64,000 bases of DNA from Dysgonomonas sp. Marseille-P4361 (GTDB taxonomy: Bacteria; Bacteroidota; Bacteroidia; Bacteroidales; Dysgonomonadaceae): the NCBI RefSeq assembly GCF_900343125.1, contig NZ_OPYL01000001.1:186001-250000 (forward strand), in the 5' to 3' direction. The position numbers and the translations under genes are program-made. Below the pieces are notes generated by a model. That model searched no databases. It saw only the letters and a list, made by a program, of their open reading frames with translations, and was not told the origin of the DNA. Numbering within the stretch: position 1 is the stretch's first letter; each line of letters begins with the position of its first letter. Positions 1 to 8,724 of the stretch are shown one piece after another.

Positions 1-393
1 ACCTGTCAGCTTTTCTTTACTTACAACATTTGTTACCAATGGGTTCAGAGACACCTGTAGCAATGTATTCCCTGCTCCTATAACTGCAAAAGCAATCAAA
101 ATGGAAACGAAATCATAAGAAATAAGAGGAATGCACAGAGCAATGATATGTAATACAAAGCTAATAAGGACAGTATTCTTCCTTCCAATTTTGTTCATCA
201 ACATCCCTGTAGGTATTGAAAGTACCAAGAACCAAAAGAAACAAGACATCGTCAGCAAATTCGCCAATGTATCATCTAATTGAAAATCTATTTTGACATG
301 ATTAACTGCCATGCCGATAATGTCCACAAACCCCATAACGAAGAATCCGAACATTACGGCGAAGACAGCCAATTTTGAGGATTTTCTTTCCAT
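1..393 (-). CDS. MFS sugar transporter, FucP-like (partial, C-terminus outside window)
   Basis: This is the N-terminal 131 residues of a major facilitator transporter; the frame stays open to the window edge. It starts MERKSSKLAVFAVMFGFF and shows at least three hydrophobic helices. A GMLMNKIGRKN loop between helices 2 and 3 matches the MFS signature, and the asparagine-rich NTLLQVSLNPLV stretch is typical of fucose/glucose:H+ symporters of the FHS family. It follows the clan GH-A hydrolase by about 25 bases on the same strand, downstream of a ROK kinase, so import of the sugar released by the PUL is the likely job. The substrate cannot be read from the sequence. Confidence 0.85.
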   Translation of the reverse strand, partial: MERKSSKLAVFAVMFGFFVMGFVDIIGMAVNHVKIDFQLDDTLANLLTMSCFFWFLVLSIPTGMLMNKIGRKNTVLISFVLHIIALCIPLISYDFVSILIAFAVIGAGNTLLQVSLNPLVTNVVSKEKLTG

Positions 394-418
394 AGTATCT
401 GTTTTTAGATATTTTCGG

Positions 419-1951
419 TTATTTCTGTCTATAAAGAACTACTGTCTGAGGCTTAAGCGTTACAGCGAGTCCGGCTTTATTGGCCTTCACCTGTTCTTTA
501 GATTCTACCAGATTATCGCCTACAGGCAGTGCATCTTCTGCATATACATAACAATCAAACGAAGAATTAACCCCTTGATTAATAAACATAAAGCGTTCTT
601 CTTGTTTACTACCATTAGCAAATACATATGTCCATTTTCCTTCAGTATCCTTAAAGGCTGTTCCGATGGCGAAATCTTTACCTAAATCAATAGGATAAAT
701 TTCAGAATCCGGAGTCAAAAAGCGTGTCAATAAAGTATAAGAATAATATTGAGGACGTACTTCGTAATCTTCCTTAATGCTATTATATACATCTGGATCT
801 GGCTTATATATTTCTTTCAGATATTTCCAAAGTCCTAACTGCTGCATTTCCTGATAACCTGCATCTTTTCCGTAATATTGATCAATCAGACTCCAATAGC
901 TAACACCGCAAGCCCCTGAGTTCAGGAAGTTCAATACCAAACGAGTCATTAACACACCTCTTTCGTACAAATCAATATCAGTTTGTCTTGTAGCTCCCAC
1001 ACACTGATTAGAACCAAATTCGCCAACTAAATGCTTTTTACCTGCAGATGCTGCTATTGCTACATTATTCTTCTCCCAATCTTGTATTACTTTATTAGGA
1101 GTTTCGTATCCAAAAATATATGTATGTGAATTGAAAATATCTGCTTCATTTTGAAGGTTTGCAGCACAAGCCTCTAAATAAAATGTTCTTGTATCTGTAT
1201 TGTCCGATAAGTTGAATCTTATTTTATCTCGAAGTCCATCTTTTTTGAAACGGGCATCCAATACCTTTGCCATTTTCACATACTCCACCTCATCCAACAA
1301 TGGACCTCCGTCAGGCTCGTTCATTGGTGTTATTTCATTTACACATGTATAGCCTTTCGTTTCTACTAAATGTTTAATTAGTACAGAATAGTTCTCTGCC
1401 CATTCATCATAGTCTGTTGGTCCGGTTATCCACACACCAGTCTTTGTAGGGTCTGCCATAAAACATGTTTTGACATGGGCATAATCAGGGTCAAGCAAAC
1501 GAACAGACGTAGGGCATCCCCATACAACAATACACACGTCCATATTCTGTTCTTGAGCCAGATCCAATACTTTATATAAAGATTTCATTTCAGCAGATTC
1601 AAAGGTAAATTTGCTTAAATCTGTTGTATGAGGATCAGAATTATCGTTTATAGGTTCATACCACTGAGGCTGTGCCATGATTCTGAATTTCTTAATCTTC
1701 ATCGCTTTCACCCGATCAACAACAAACTGCCAATCGGATTCTTTAGAGCCATCGTTACGAGTTAAGTTCTGAGAAAAGAAGTGAGGATCAAGCTCCGCAC
1801 CCATCGCTTCCAGATTGTTAATATTCTTAGCTCCTATACTGATGTTTCCTATTGTAGGATTCTTTACTTCATTATTGCTTTCGCATGATGACAAGAAAAA
1901 GAATGCAATACTTAGGCATAAGTATACTATTACTGTTATCTTGGTTTTCAT
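419..1951 (-). CDS. Clan GH-A glycoside hydrolase, lipoprotein
   Basis: This is a secreted retaining glycosidase of 510 residues. A lipobox signal peptide (FFLSSC, Cys about 23) predicts a lipid-anchored protein. The (beta/alpha)8 clan GH-A layout is visible: the strand-4 acid/base is in TPMNEPDGG (about residue 210) and the strand-7 nucleophile is in LVGEFGSNQ (about residue 310). A small beta domain with ALPVG and KPQTVVLY sequences ends the protein, as in GH30/GH39-type enzymes. I cannot assign a GH family or substrate. It lies 22 bases after the ROK kinase and 25 before the MFS gene, so the three are probably co-transcribed. It probably trims oligosaccharides captured by the PUL. Confidence 0.8.
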   Translation of the reverse strand: MKTKITVIVYLCLSIAFFFLSSCESNNEVKNPTIGNISIGAKNINNLEAMGAELDPHFFSQNLTRNDGSKESDWQFVVDRVKAMKIKKFRIMAQPQWYEPINDNSDPHTTDLSKFTFESAEMKSLYKVLDLAQEQNMDVCIVVWGCPTSVRLLDPDYAHVKTCFMADPTKTGVWITGPTDYDEWAENYSVLIKHLVETKGYTCVNEITPMNEPDGGPLLDEVEYVKMAKVLDARFKKDGLRDKIRFNLSDNTDTRTFYLEACAANLQNEADIFNSHTYIFGYETPNKVIQDWEKNNVAIAASAGKKHLVGEFGSNQCVGATRQTDIDLYERGVLMTRLVLNFLNSGACGVSYWSLIDQYYGKDAGYQEMQQLGLWKYLKEIYKPDPDVYNSIKEDYEVRPQYYSYTLLTRFLTPDSEIYPIDLGKDFAIGTAFKDTEGKWTYVFANGSKQEERFMFINQGVNSSFDCYVYAEDALPVGDNLVESKEQVKANKAGLAVTLKPQTVVLYRQK

Positions 1952-1973
1952 AGTCTTATATTTATATTTTTTG

Positions 1974-2939
1974 TTACAACGAATTAGCAGCTACTGATAG
2001 AGCTGCATAATCGCCAATATTTTCTCCTAGTTTAGAAACTTCTACTCTACAAGCACGGCTTGCTAGCGGAAGTGCTTCTCTATCTATTACAGATTGCATA
2101 TGAGGCCGTAACAATTCTGAACATCGGGTAAAAATACTTCCAATGACAATTACCTCAGGATTTAAAATATCGATCAGAATAGAAAGTCCTTCTCCTAATT
2201 TCTCACCTGATATTCTAAATATTTCAGATGCAAGTTCATCTCCGCGATTAGCCTCTTCTGCTATTTTCTGAGCAGTAATTGATTCTAGTTGTTCGCGAGT
2301 ACACCAGCTAACTTCTTCTCCCATCTGAAGTTTTTCGAGTACCAGGATTTTAGCTATCTGAGCTATTCCTCCACCACTGCAAAACCCCTCAAAAGAACCT
2401 GATTTCCCATATCCTACAGGGCCATAATGAGCAAGCCTGATATGTCCCAGTTCTCCGGCATTATCATTTGTTCCGGTATATAGTTTCCCATCGATGACAA
2501 GTCCGGCTCCCAACCCGGTACCGAATGTCATAAAAACCATATTGCGAGTACCTTTCCCTGATCCGAATTTCCATTCAGCTAATGCACATGCGTTTGCATC
2601 ATTCTGCAAAAAGGCCTTTATTCCAAATTTATCTTCGATTATGTTTACAATTGGGATATTATCCCAACCTATCAAATTAGGAGGAGACATGATCACCCCT
2701 GTTGTACTATCTAGTGGTCCCCCACTACTAATACCTATGGCACAAATATCTTTGGCTGTAAGCTGATGTTTTTCGATCAATAACTCTATTGTTTTTAATA
2801 TATCCTCTAAAGTTCTATCAACTGTAGTTGTTTCGAACCTAATTTTATCTACAATATATAGGTTATCGTCTTCTTCATAGCCATAGTTTACTGCACATTT
2901 TGTGCCACCTATATCCACTCCTAATAGATATCTCTTCAT
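1974..2939 (-). CDS. ROK-family sugar kinase
   Basis: This cytoplasmic ATP-dependent sugar kinase has 321 residues counted from the ATG at 2939. A longer frame to 2963 adds only eight residues (MYNLIIRV), so the MKRYLLGVDIGGTK start is preferred. The phosphate-binding DIGGTK motif is at residues 9-14, a second glycine-rich loop is TFGTGLGAGLV, and GELGHIRL carries the family's conserved Glu and His. The CxCGxxGC zinc site of classic ROK proteins is absent; the equivalent stretch reads GPVGYGKSGSFEGFCSGGG. Glucose, mannose or N-acetylated sugars are all possible substrates. It follows susD after a 257-base gap with a large inverted repeat and precedes the clan GH-A hydrolase. Confidence 0.88.
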   Translation of the reverse strand: MKRYLLGVDIGGTKCAVNYGYEEDDNLYIVDKIRFETTTVDRTLEDILKTIELLIEKHQLTAKDICAIGISSGGPLDSTTGVIMSPPNLIGWDNIPIVNIIEDKFGIKAFLQNDANACALAEWKFGSGKGTRNMVFMTFGTGLGAGLVIDGKLYTGTNDNAGELGHIRLAHYGPVGYGKSGSFEGFCSGGGIAQIAKILVLEKLQMGEEVSWCTREQLESITAQKIAEEANRGDELASEIFRISGEKLGEGLSILIDILNPEVIVIGSIFTRCSELLRPHMQSVIDREALPLASRACRVEVSKLGENIGDYAALSVAANSL

Positions 2940-3063
2940 CACTCTTATTATTAAATTATACAAATATTGATTTTCTTCCTTTTGATATCTTGTGTCCCAT
3001 TACACCTGTGTTTATGATTCATCTAAATCAGCCGATTTTCATTAGATCAAGGTTTAAATAAGA

Positions 3064-3185
3064 GACTGATGTTTACCGAATATAATTTCTGATAAAGTTG
3101 TCGTTATTGAGCATCAAACGAATATAACGAATTTATTAAAATAATATCTCGTTTTATAAGATTATTACATTCAGTAAACATCAGT
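3064..3185. repeat. Imperfect 22-bp inverted repeat between susD and the ROK kinase
   Basis: The left arm (3064-3085) begins ACTGATGTTTACCGAAT and the right arm (3164-3185) is its reverse complement at 20 of 22 positions. The 78 bases between contain a second, inner stem (AAACGA...TCGTTT type). The right arm starts 10 bases past the susD stop codon. In the transcript it would fold as a long nested hairpin that could stabilise the susCD messenger or reduce read-through. A small palindromic element or invertible segment cannot be excluded. Confidence 0.7.
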
Positions 3186-3195
3186 ATTTCAAAGA

Positions 3196-5073
3196 CTAAT
3201 ATCCTGGATTTGGCACTAGGTTTGGATTAGCCGCAATACGTCCTTGACCAATAGGGAAATAATAATTTTTCTCAGGGAAAGTTGGAGTCTGGGCTCTTCC
3301 ATCTATATTATCGATAAAATCAAGACGATACTTGCCTGAAGCTGCATCATAAATATAACGCAAGCCTGAATAAGTACGAGTCAGATCCTTAACAGCTGTT
3401 CTCCATCGTCTTAAATCCCAATAACGGTGATTTTCGAAAACTAGCTCTACTTTTCTTTCGTTTCGTATTTTTTCTCTATCAACAGAACCTAATTTTGAAA
3501 TTCCTGCGCGATCGCGAATCTGATTGATTGCATTCAGTGCATCACCTGTTTTACCTAATTCAAATGCGGCTTCTGCATAATTCAACAAAATCTCTGCATA
3601 ACGAAAAATCAAATAGTCGGTAGTAGATTCGCTGAACCAATTGAAATTATTGGCCTCTTTATCAAGATACTTCATCACACCGAAGCCTGTATTTGGTGTA
3701 TTTCCCTCTTTGAAGCGAACTAATTGGTCTCCAATAGCAGGAACTCCCTCATATGAATCATTACGTCCATCAATCAATTTCCCATCTTTAGACATAATAC
3801 CATTATGCATATCGATCGTATTTTCGCCCAAAACACCACCGACAGCTCCCGGCCATGAAGTACCGTTTGTCCATATGGAAGCGAAGAAACGAGGATCCTT
3901 ATCACCCCAAAGCTCGTCCATTGTCCATAAGCGTTTTTTTGCAGCTTCACGATCAATCACACCAGATCGGCCATCCTTGTATTCAAATGATTCTACCAGT
4001 TCTAAATACGGGCCATTATAATTCCCTACTCCCCACACATTAGGACGAGGGCATTGTACCATATCCCAAGACCATCTGTTGCTACCTCCATCTTGGAAGC
4101 CTTTTCCACTATGTTGTTTCACCATAATAGCCTCGATATTCCCTTTCTTCAAGAAGATATTCTTAAAGTTTTCCACTTTATCAGGATCTTCATTATAAAG
4201 CCCATGAGGACTTTTAGTCATGATTTCATTGGAAGCCTCATAACATATCTCATAGTATTTAGCTGCATCTCCTGCAGGGAACCCCAAAATGCCATCTAGT
4301 TGTTGCTTTCCAAATTGAGCAACACTTGCGGCATATAATGCAGCTCTGCTTCTAAGGGCTAAAGCAGCCCATTTGCTGGCTCGTCCTGCATCTGTCTTCG
4401 AAGGAAGAATTTCAGCTATTTCTTTCGTTTCCTGAAGAATAAAGTCAAACACCTCTTTCTCTGTATTTCTCTTTGGATATAAGACCGATTCATCATCATC
4501 CAATGATTGTACATCGGTAATAAGAGGAACTCCTCCATAGCGTTTTACCATAGCGAAATAACAGAATGCTCTTAAGAAGCGAGCTTCTCCAATTCGTTCT
4601 TCTACTTTATCTATACTTGATTCTCCTGCTTTTTGAATAAAGTTATTTAGGTTACGAATAGTATAATAAGAGTTTCCCCACCACTGCAACTCTGTTCCGT
4701 TTGCTTGTATTCCATTTTCTTTCACGCCTAATATATGTGCTTGCCCTCCAAAATTATATTTAGCCTCATCTGAAATTTCAATTGTACGAACTGTACCTTC
4801 CATCTGCACGCTAAAACCCATGATTGCTCCCCAACTATTATCATCGACATTCATAGGAGCTCCATTCCATGTATTCATTAAGCAAACTGCATCTTGAACC
4901 ATAACCGGAGTACATGCATATAACTCAGCTAAGTGAGCACTTAACAGATAAGGGTCATCCCATACCACGGCATCTGTATACCTGTCTGTTGGACTCTGTT
5001 CCAACACATCATAACAAGATGTCATTGTCATTGTAGCTAACGCTACTATAGCTATATAAAATTTCTTTTTCAT
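3196..5073 (-). CDS. SusD/RagB-family glycan-binding lipoprotein
   Basis: This is an outer-membrane surface lipoprotein of 625 residues that partners the adjacent SusC as the lid of a glycan import complex. The lipobox is MTMTSCYDV (Cys 20). The SusD signatures are the helical FLRAFCYFAMVKRYGG segment near residue 170, a LNYAEAAFELG repeat helix, and the C-terminal RNERKVELVFENHRYWDLRR block followed by the FPIGQGRIAANPNLVPNPGY ending. It begins 12 bases after susC stops. Length is at the long end of the family. The ligand is not predictable from sequence, but neighbouring rhamnosidase and mannosidase-like genes suggest a heteropolysaccharide or glycoconjugate. Confidence 0.95.
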   Translation of the reverse strand: MKKKFYIAIVALATMTMTSCYDVLEQSPTDRYTDAVVWDDPYLLSAHLAELYACTPVMVQDAVCLMNTWNGAPMNVDDNSWGAIMGFSVQMEGTVRTIEISDEAKYNFGGQAHILGVKENGIQANGTELQWWGNSYYTIRNLNNFIQKAGESSIDKVEERIGEARFLRAFCYFAMVKRYGGVPLITDVQSLDDDESVLYPKRNTEKEVFDFILQETKEIAEILPSKTDAGRASKWAALALRSRAALYAASVAQFGKQQLDGILGFPAGDAAKYYEICYEASNEIMTKSPHGLYNEDPDKVENFKNIFLKKGNIEAIMVKQHSGKGFQDGGSNRWSWDMVQCPRPNVWGVGNYNGPYLELVESFEYKDGRSGVIDREAAKKRLWTMDELWGDKDPRFFASIWTNGTSWPGAVGGVLGENTIDMHNGIMSKDGKLIDGRNDSYEGVPAIGDQLVRFKEGNTPNTGFGVMKYLDKEANNFNWFSESTTDYLIFRYAEILLNYAEAAFELGKTGDALNAINQIRDRAGISKLGSVDREKIRNERKVELVFENHRYWDLRRWRTAVKDLTRTYSGLRYIYDAASGKYRLDFIDNIDGRAQTPTFPEKNYYFPIGQGRIAANPNLVPNPGY

Positions 5074-5085
5074 ACCTCTACTAAA

Positions 5086-8000
5086 TTAAAATGTTAGATT
5101 ACAACCAATACTTAAAGTAAATTGCTGTGGATAATAGATACCTGCACCGTAACCTTCCGGCATCTCAGGGTCAACTCCAAACTTATTTAGTGAATTAAGA
5201 GTAAACAAGTTAGTACCTGCAACATAAAATCTCAATCTATCTATCCCTGTTCTGTTTAGGATTGTTTGAGGAATTTGATACCCTACAGCCAAATTTTTCA
5301 AGCGTAAATAGGTTGTATTATGATTACGATAATCTGAATAGAACCAATTTGTAGAAGAACCATTGGGTCTTGGAAGCAAAGCGTCTGCTTTGTTATTAGT
5401 TTCTTCATTCCAATAGTTTTTGAATTGTAGTTCTGTATAACCTCCAGTCAGATCAATATATGTTGTATAATCAAATGCTCCTTGTAACAATGCAGAGAAA
5501 TCAAAATTCTTATAATTCAGATTGATATTGAAACCAAAAGTCCAATGAGGCTCAGCTCCTTTACCTATCTCTGTTTGGTCACGCCAATTGATTACTCCAT
5601 CTCCATTCAGGTCTTTGTATTTCGCATCCCCAGGTCTGAGCGATGAATTATCGTTGTTTAACTGGTCAAAAGTTTTATCCCAATTCTTGATTTCATCCTG
5701 ACTTGTAAATAGTCCGTCAAAAACATATCCTATACGACGGTCGGTATAGCGTCCGCTATTCTTATAAAGTCTTTCTTCATCCGGGTCGGTATAGCTCGCT
5801 TCATCATAGTCTATCCATTTAGATCTCGAACGTGCAATATTACCTGTAATATCATAACCTACATCTCCAAATTTACCACTTGTACCTACTCTCAATTCAA
5901 AACCCATTGTTCCCATGCTGTTCAAATTTTCTTCCGGAGGTATTGCTCCAAAGCTGGAAGGGATTGAATTGGATCTTCTTCCCGGTATTCCCGAGCGTTC
6001 ACGGTAGAAGAAATCAAACTCTCCATATAATTTACGATTGAAGAAAGAGTAGTCTATCCCAGCATTGTAGGTCGACATTTCTTCCCATGTCAGTTTAGGA
6101 TTTGGTAGACTGGAAGGGATCAACCCTGAGATGAGGTCTTTACCAATAGTATACGTCGCATCATATGTATAGCCTGCCAAGTAAGCAAATCGTCCAACAC
6201 CATCATTACCAGCCTGACCATAGCTCAAGCGAAGTTTCAAATTATCAACAGCATCATAAGCTTTCATAAAGTTTTCGTTCGAAATATTCCATCCTAATGA
6301 TACACTTGGGAAATACCCCCATCTGTGTCCGTCAGGGAAAAATGAAGAAGCATCAGCTCTTAAGATTGTTTCGATCATATAGCGATCCATATAACTATAA
6401 TTTAATCTCCCAATCCAAGATACGCGTCCCACTTTAGAACTTGATGAGTAATTTGCTGCTGTTAAAGGGTCTCCTGCAAAGAATTCTTCAAGTATCATAG
6501 AGTTATAGCCACCTCTGGATGTATTGAAGTCTTTAAAACTTTCTTCTTGTTGTTCGTACAAGAACAATCCTGTCACATTATGTACATCAGCAAATACATT
6601 GCTATAGTTCAATGAGTATTGTTGTACTATTTTGGTCGCATCGTTAGTTGCTCTACTCAAGGATTGAGGATCCTGAGAACTTCTTACAAAAGTATATGCA
6701 TCAGTCTCGGCACTGTATGTATAAAAGTCTTCTTGTTTTTTTACCACTTTCTGATCGAATGCACTGTTGCGATATATGACTACGCCTTTGGCATTTAATC
6801 CCGGTACATGTTTAAAATCGTATTTAACTTCACCTCTAAATTGAGTTGTATTGTTGCGTTTATCTTGATAGCCACTCAATTCTGAGTTGGTAGCCCATAC
6901 CGGACTCCCATAAGGAATTCCAGCGTATGCAAACTTAGTTTCATCCGGTAATGATAAAGCAAACATAGGATCCGCCCCGTAGATCAAATCTTTCCAGAAG
7001 TTATTGTTTGTACCTACACCATCTGCTCCTGCTGCATAGTAACGTTGTTCTCTATAGTGCTGCATATCCATTGCAATAGAAAGTCGGTCGGTAACTTTAG
7101 CGTCCACATTTAACTGGAAGTTGTAACGATCATAATTTCCTCCGTTCTTCTTCAAGATTGTTTCCTGTGTATTGTAACCAAAGTATCCATAATATTTCAC
7201 CTTCTCTGTTCCACCAGAAAGAGTCACATTATGGTTTTGCTGAGGGGCAAAACGACGTATTGAAGCATCGAACCAATCGGTATTATAGTACTTAGGATGT
7301 GTTCCGTCTTTCATCATCTGGATATCTTCTGAAGTAAAAGGAACTTCAGCCGGATCATTGCCGGCGTATATCCATTTGTCAACTTCGAACTGTGCACGCT
7401 CTGCTGCACTTCCCGGTCTGATAACCTTAGTTGATCCCTGCCAAGTTAGAGAGCTGTTCACCGTTACAGTTGGTTTAGATTGATGTCCGCGTTTTGTTGT
7501 GATCAGGATAACTCCACTACCAGCTCGCGCCCCATAAATAGAAGCGGCCCCATCTTTCAAAATAGAAATGGTCTCAATTTGGTTGGCATCCAGATTATTT
7601 AAACTTGTTTCTATACCATCTACAATAACAAGAGGGGACCCGAAACCACGGATATTCAAACTGGCATCGTCAGCTCCAGGAATACCAGAGCTCTGCTTAG
7701 TAACCAAGCCCGGCAATTGTCCCGCTAAGGTATGAGTCACATTACCTTGTGGTGCTACAGTAATCTTATCTGTCTTAATCTGCGATACAGAACCTGTAAC
7801 TGTAGAGATTCTCTGTTGACCATAACCAACAACTACAACCTCATCTAAAAGAAGTTGATCTTCTCGTAACGTAATGACCAAATCTTGACCTTCAACAGCT
7901 TGTATACGCTGAGTTACATATCCGACATATGTAATCTCTAAAGTAGCATTATTGCTAACAGTAAGTGTGAAATTTCCATCCAAGTCTGAAATAGTTCCAT

Positions 8001-8250
8001 TATTTGGAACTCCTTGTTCTATAATTGCAGCACCAATGATAGCTTCTCCGTTACTATCAATTATCTTACCCTTGACTGATATTTTTTTCTCCTGATTTAT
8101 TTCTTTACCAGAGTTACCATCAGCATAGGTAGATCTTTCCAAATCCTTGGATATATCTACCAAGGGACTGTCTCCTACATTTCGGGCATTAGTGCATATT
8201 GATGTCAATAAAAAGGCACTGAATGCTAATAAATAAACTTTATATTTCAT
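5086..8250 (-). CDS. SusC/RagA-family TonB-dependent outer membrane transporter
   Basis: This 1054-residue beta-barrel transporter imports glycan fragments across the outer membrane using TonB energy. After a signal peptide comes a carboxypeptidase-D-regulatory-like domain (about residues 57-130, KISVKGKIIDSNGEAIIGA), then the DEVVVVGYG motif before the plug. The plug contains LVIVDGIETS...ILKDGAASIYGARAGSGVI. The barrel ends in TLSIGCNLTF with a terminal aromatic residue. It is the first gene of a susC-susD pair. A LacI-type operator lies about 240 bases upstream (8489-8504), so a long leader or a promoter close to that site is likely. Confidence 0.96.
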   Translation of the reverse strand: MKYKVYLLAFSAFLLTSICTNARNVGDSPLVDISKDLERSTYADGNSGKEINQEKKISVKGKIIDSNGEAIIGAAIIEQGVPNNGTISDLDGNFTLTVSNNATLEITYVGYVTQRIQAVEGQDLVITLREDQLLLDEVVVVGYGQQRISTVTGSVSQIKTDKITVAPQGNVTHTLAGQLPGLVTKQSSGIPGADDASLNIRGFGSPLVIVDGIETSLNNLDANQIETISILKDGAASIYGARAGSGVILITTKRGHQSKPTVTVNSSLTWQGSTKVIRPGSAAERAQFEVDKWIYAGNDPAEVPFTSEDIQMMKDGTHPKYYNTDWFDASIRRFAPQQNHNVTLSGGTEKVKYYGYFGYNTQETILKKNGGNYDRYNFQLNVDAKVTDRLSIAMDMQHYREQRYYAAGADGVGTNNNFWKDLIYGADPMFALSLPDETKFAYAGIPYGSPVWATNSELSGYQDKRNNTTQFRGEVKYDFKHVPGLNAKGVVIYRNSAFDQKVVKKQEDFYTYSAETDAYTFVRSSQDPQSLSRATNDATKIVQQYSLNYSNVFADVHNVTGLFLYEQQEESFKDFNTSRGGYNSMILEEFFAGDPLTAANYSSSSKVGRVSWIGRLNYSYMDRYMIETILRADASSFFPDGHRWGYFPSVSLGWNISNENFMKAYDAVDNLKLRLSYGQAGNDGVGRFAYLAGYTYDATYTIGKDLISGLIPSSLPNPKLTWEEMSTYNAGIDYSFFNRKLYGEFDFFYRERSGIPGRRSNSIPSSFGAIPPEENLNSMGTMGFELRVGTSGKFGDVGYDITGNIARSRSKWIDYDEASYTDPDEERLYKNSGRYTDRRIGYVFDGLFTSQDEIKNWDKTFDQLNNDNSSLRPGDAKYKDLNGDGVINWRDQTEIGKGAEPHWTFGFNINLNYKNFDFSALLQGAFDYTTYIDLTGGYTELQFKNYWNEETNNKADALLPRPNGSSTNWFYSDYRNHNTTYLRLKNLAVGYQIPQTILNRTGIDRLRFYVAGTNLFTLNSLNKFGVDPEMPEGYGAGIYYPQQFTLSIGCNLTF

Positions 8251-8488
8251 AGTGTTTCTAATATTTAAAGTTGAAATTTATCAAACGAAGTATCTCTATA
8301 CTTCTAAAGTACATTACTAGCAAATTTTACTCAACTAGTAAAAGGCTTTGATAGAAAGATGTGTTATCTTTCTCACAGATGTGTTATTTATAGTTTCATA
8401 GGCTATCCTTATATTTTTGTTTAACAATTACATTATTGGGCTATTCATTTTTTAAGTAGGTTTATTAGATTCGGTTCATTAGATTTTA

Positions 8489-8504
8489 ACTTTAACGATT
8501 AAGT
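8489..8504. promoter_or_regulatory. Putative LacI-type operator upstream of susC
   Basis: The sequence ACTTTAACGATTAAGT is an imperfect palindrome centred on CG and is one of four sites in the locus sharing TTTAACGATWAAGT. It lies in the intergenic region upstream of susC. The LacI-family gene at 13944-14960 is the obvious candidate binder. The repeat is seen directly; binding is inferred. Confidence 0.7.
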
Positions 8505-8586
8505 AAATTGTATGTATGATCTATATTATTATAATTATTGAAAAAAATTCTAGATAGTATAGAGGAGAATATTGTTGCAAGCATAA

Positions 8587-8665
8587 AATAAAGGCTCTTG
8601 GAGCATCTCTCAGTCCTGATAAAAGATATAAGAGATGCTGTGATAATCGACAAGTGCCCTTTATT
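8587..8665 (-). terminator. Nested stem-loop, probable terminator of the GH78-GH2 transcript
   Basis: An outer stem AATAAAGG (8587-8594) pairs with CCTTTATT (8658-8665), and an inner stem AGCATCTCT (8602-8610) pairs with AGAGATGCT (8631-8639). On the minus strand the structure ends in a T-rich stretch (CCTTTATTTTATGC), about 60 bases after the GH2 stop. It is longer and looser than a standard intrinsic terminator. Confidence 0.5.
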
Positions 8666-8724
8666 CTATAACATGTAATCCTTCATTTCATAAGATTTCT
8701 AATAATGAGACTTTAACTCATTAA

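Larger units (their letters stand above)
8251..8724. other. Intergenic region: susC leader and 3' end of the GH2 gene
   Basis: 474 bases without a gene. It holds the operator at 8489-8504 and, between it and susC, a short hairpin (AGAAAGAT 8353-8360 with ATCTTTCT 8366-8373) inside two copies of AGATGTGTTAT. Near the GH2 end there is a nested stem structure (8587-8665). No clear TANNTTTG promoter was found on the minus strand, so the transcription start is not assigned. Confidence 0.6.

Noticed and set aside
311-685. Plus-strand open frame over the MFS and GH-A genes
   Set aside because: It runs antisense through two well-supported coding regions with clear motifs on the minus strand; it is a shadow.
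3064-3185. Inverted repeat as a transposon or MITE end
   Set aside because: No flanking target duplication and no transposase in the window; kept as a structural repeat only.
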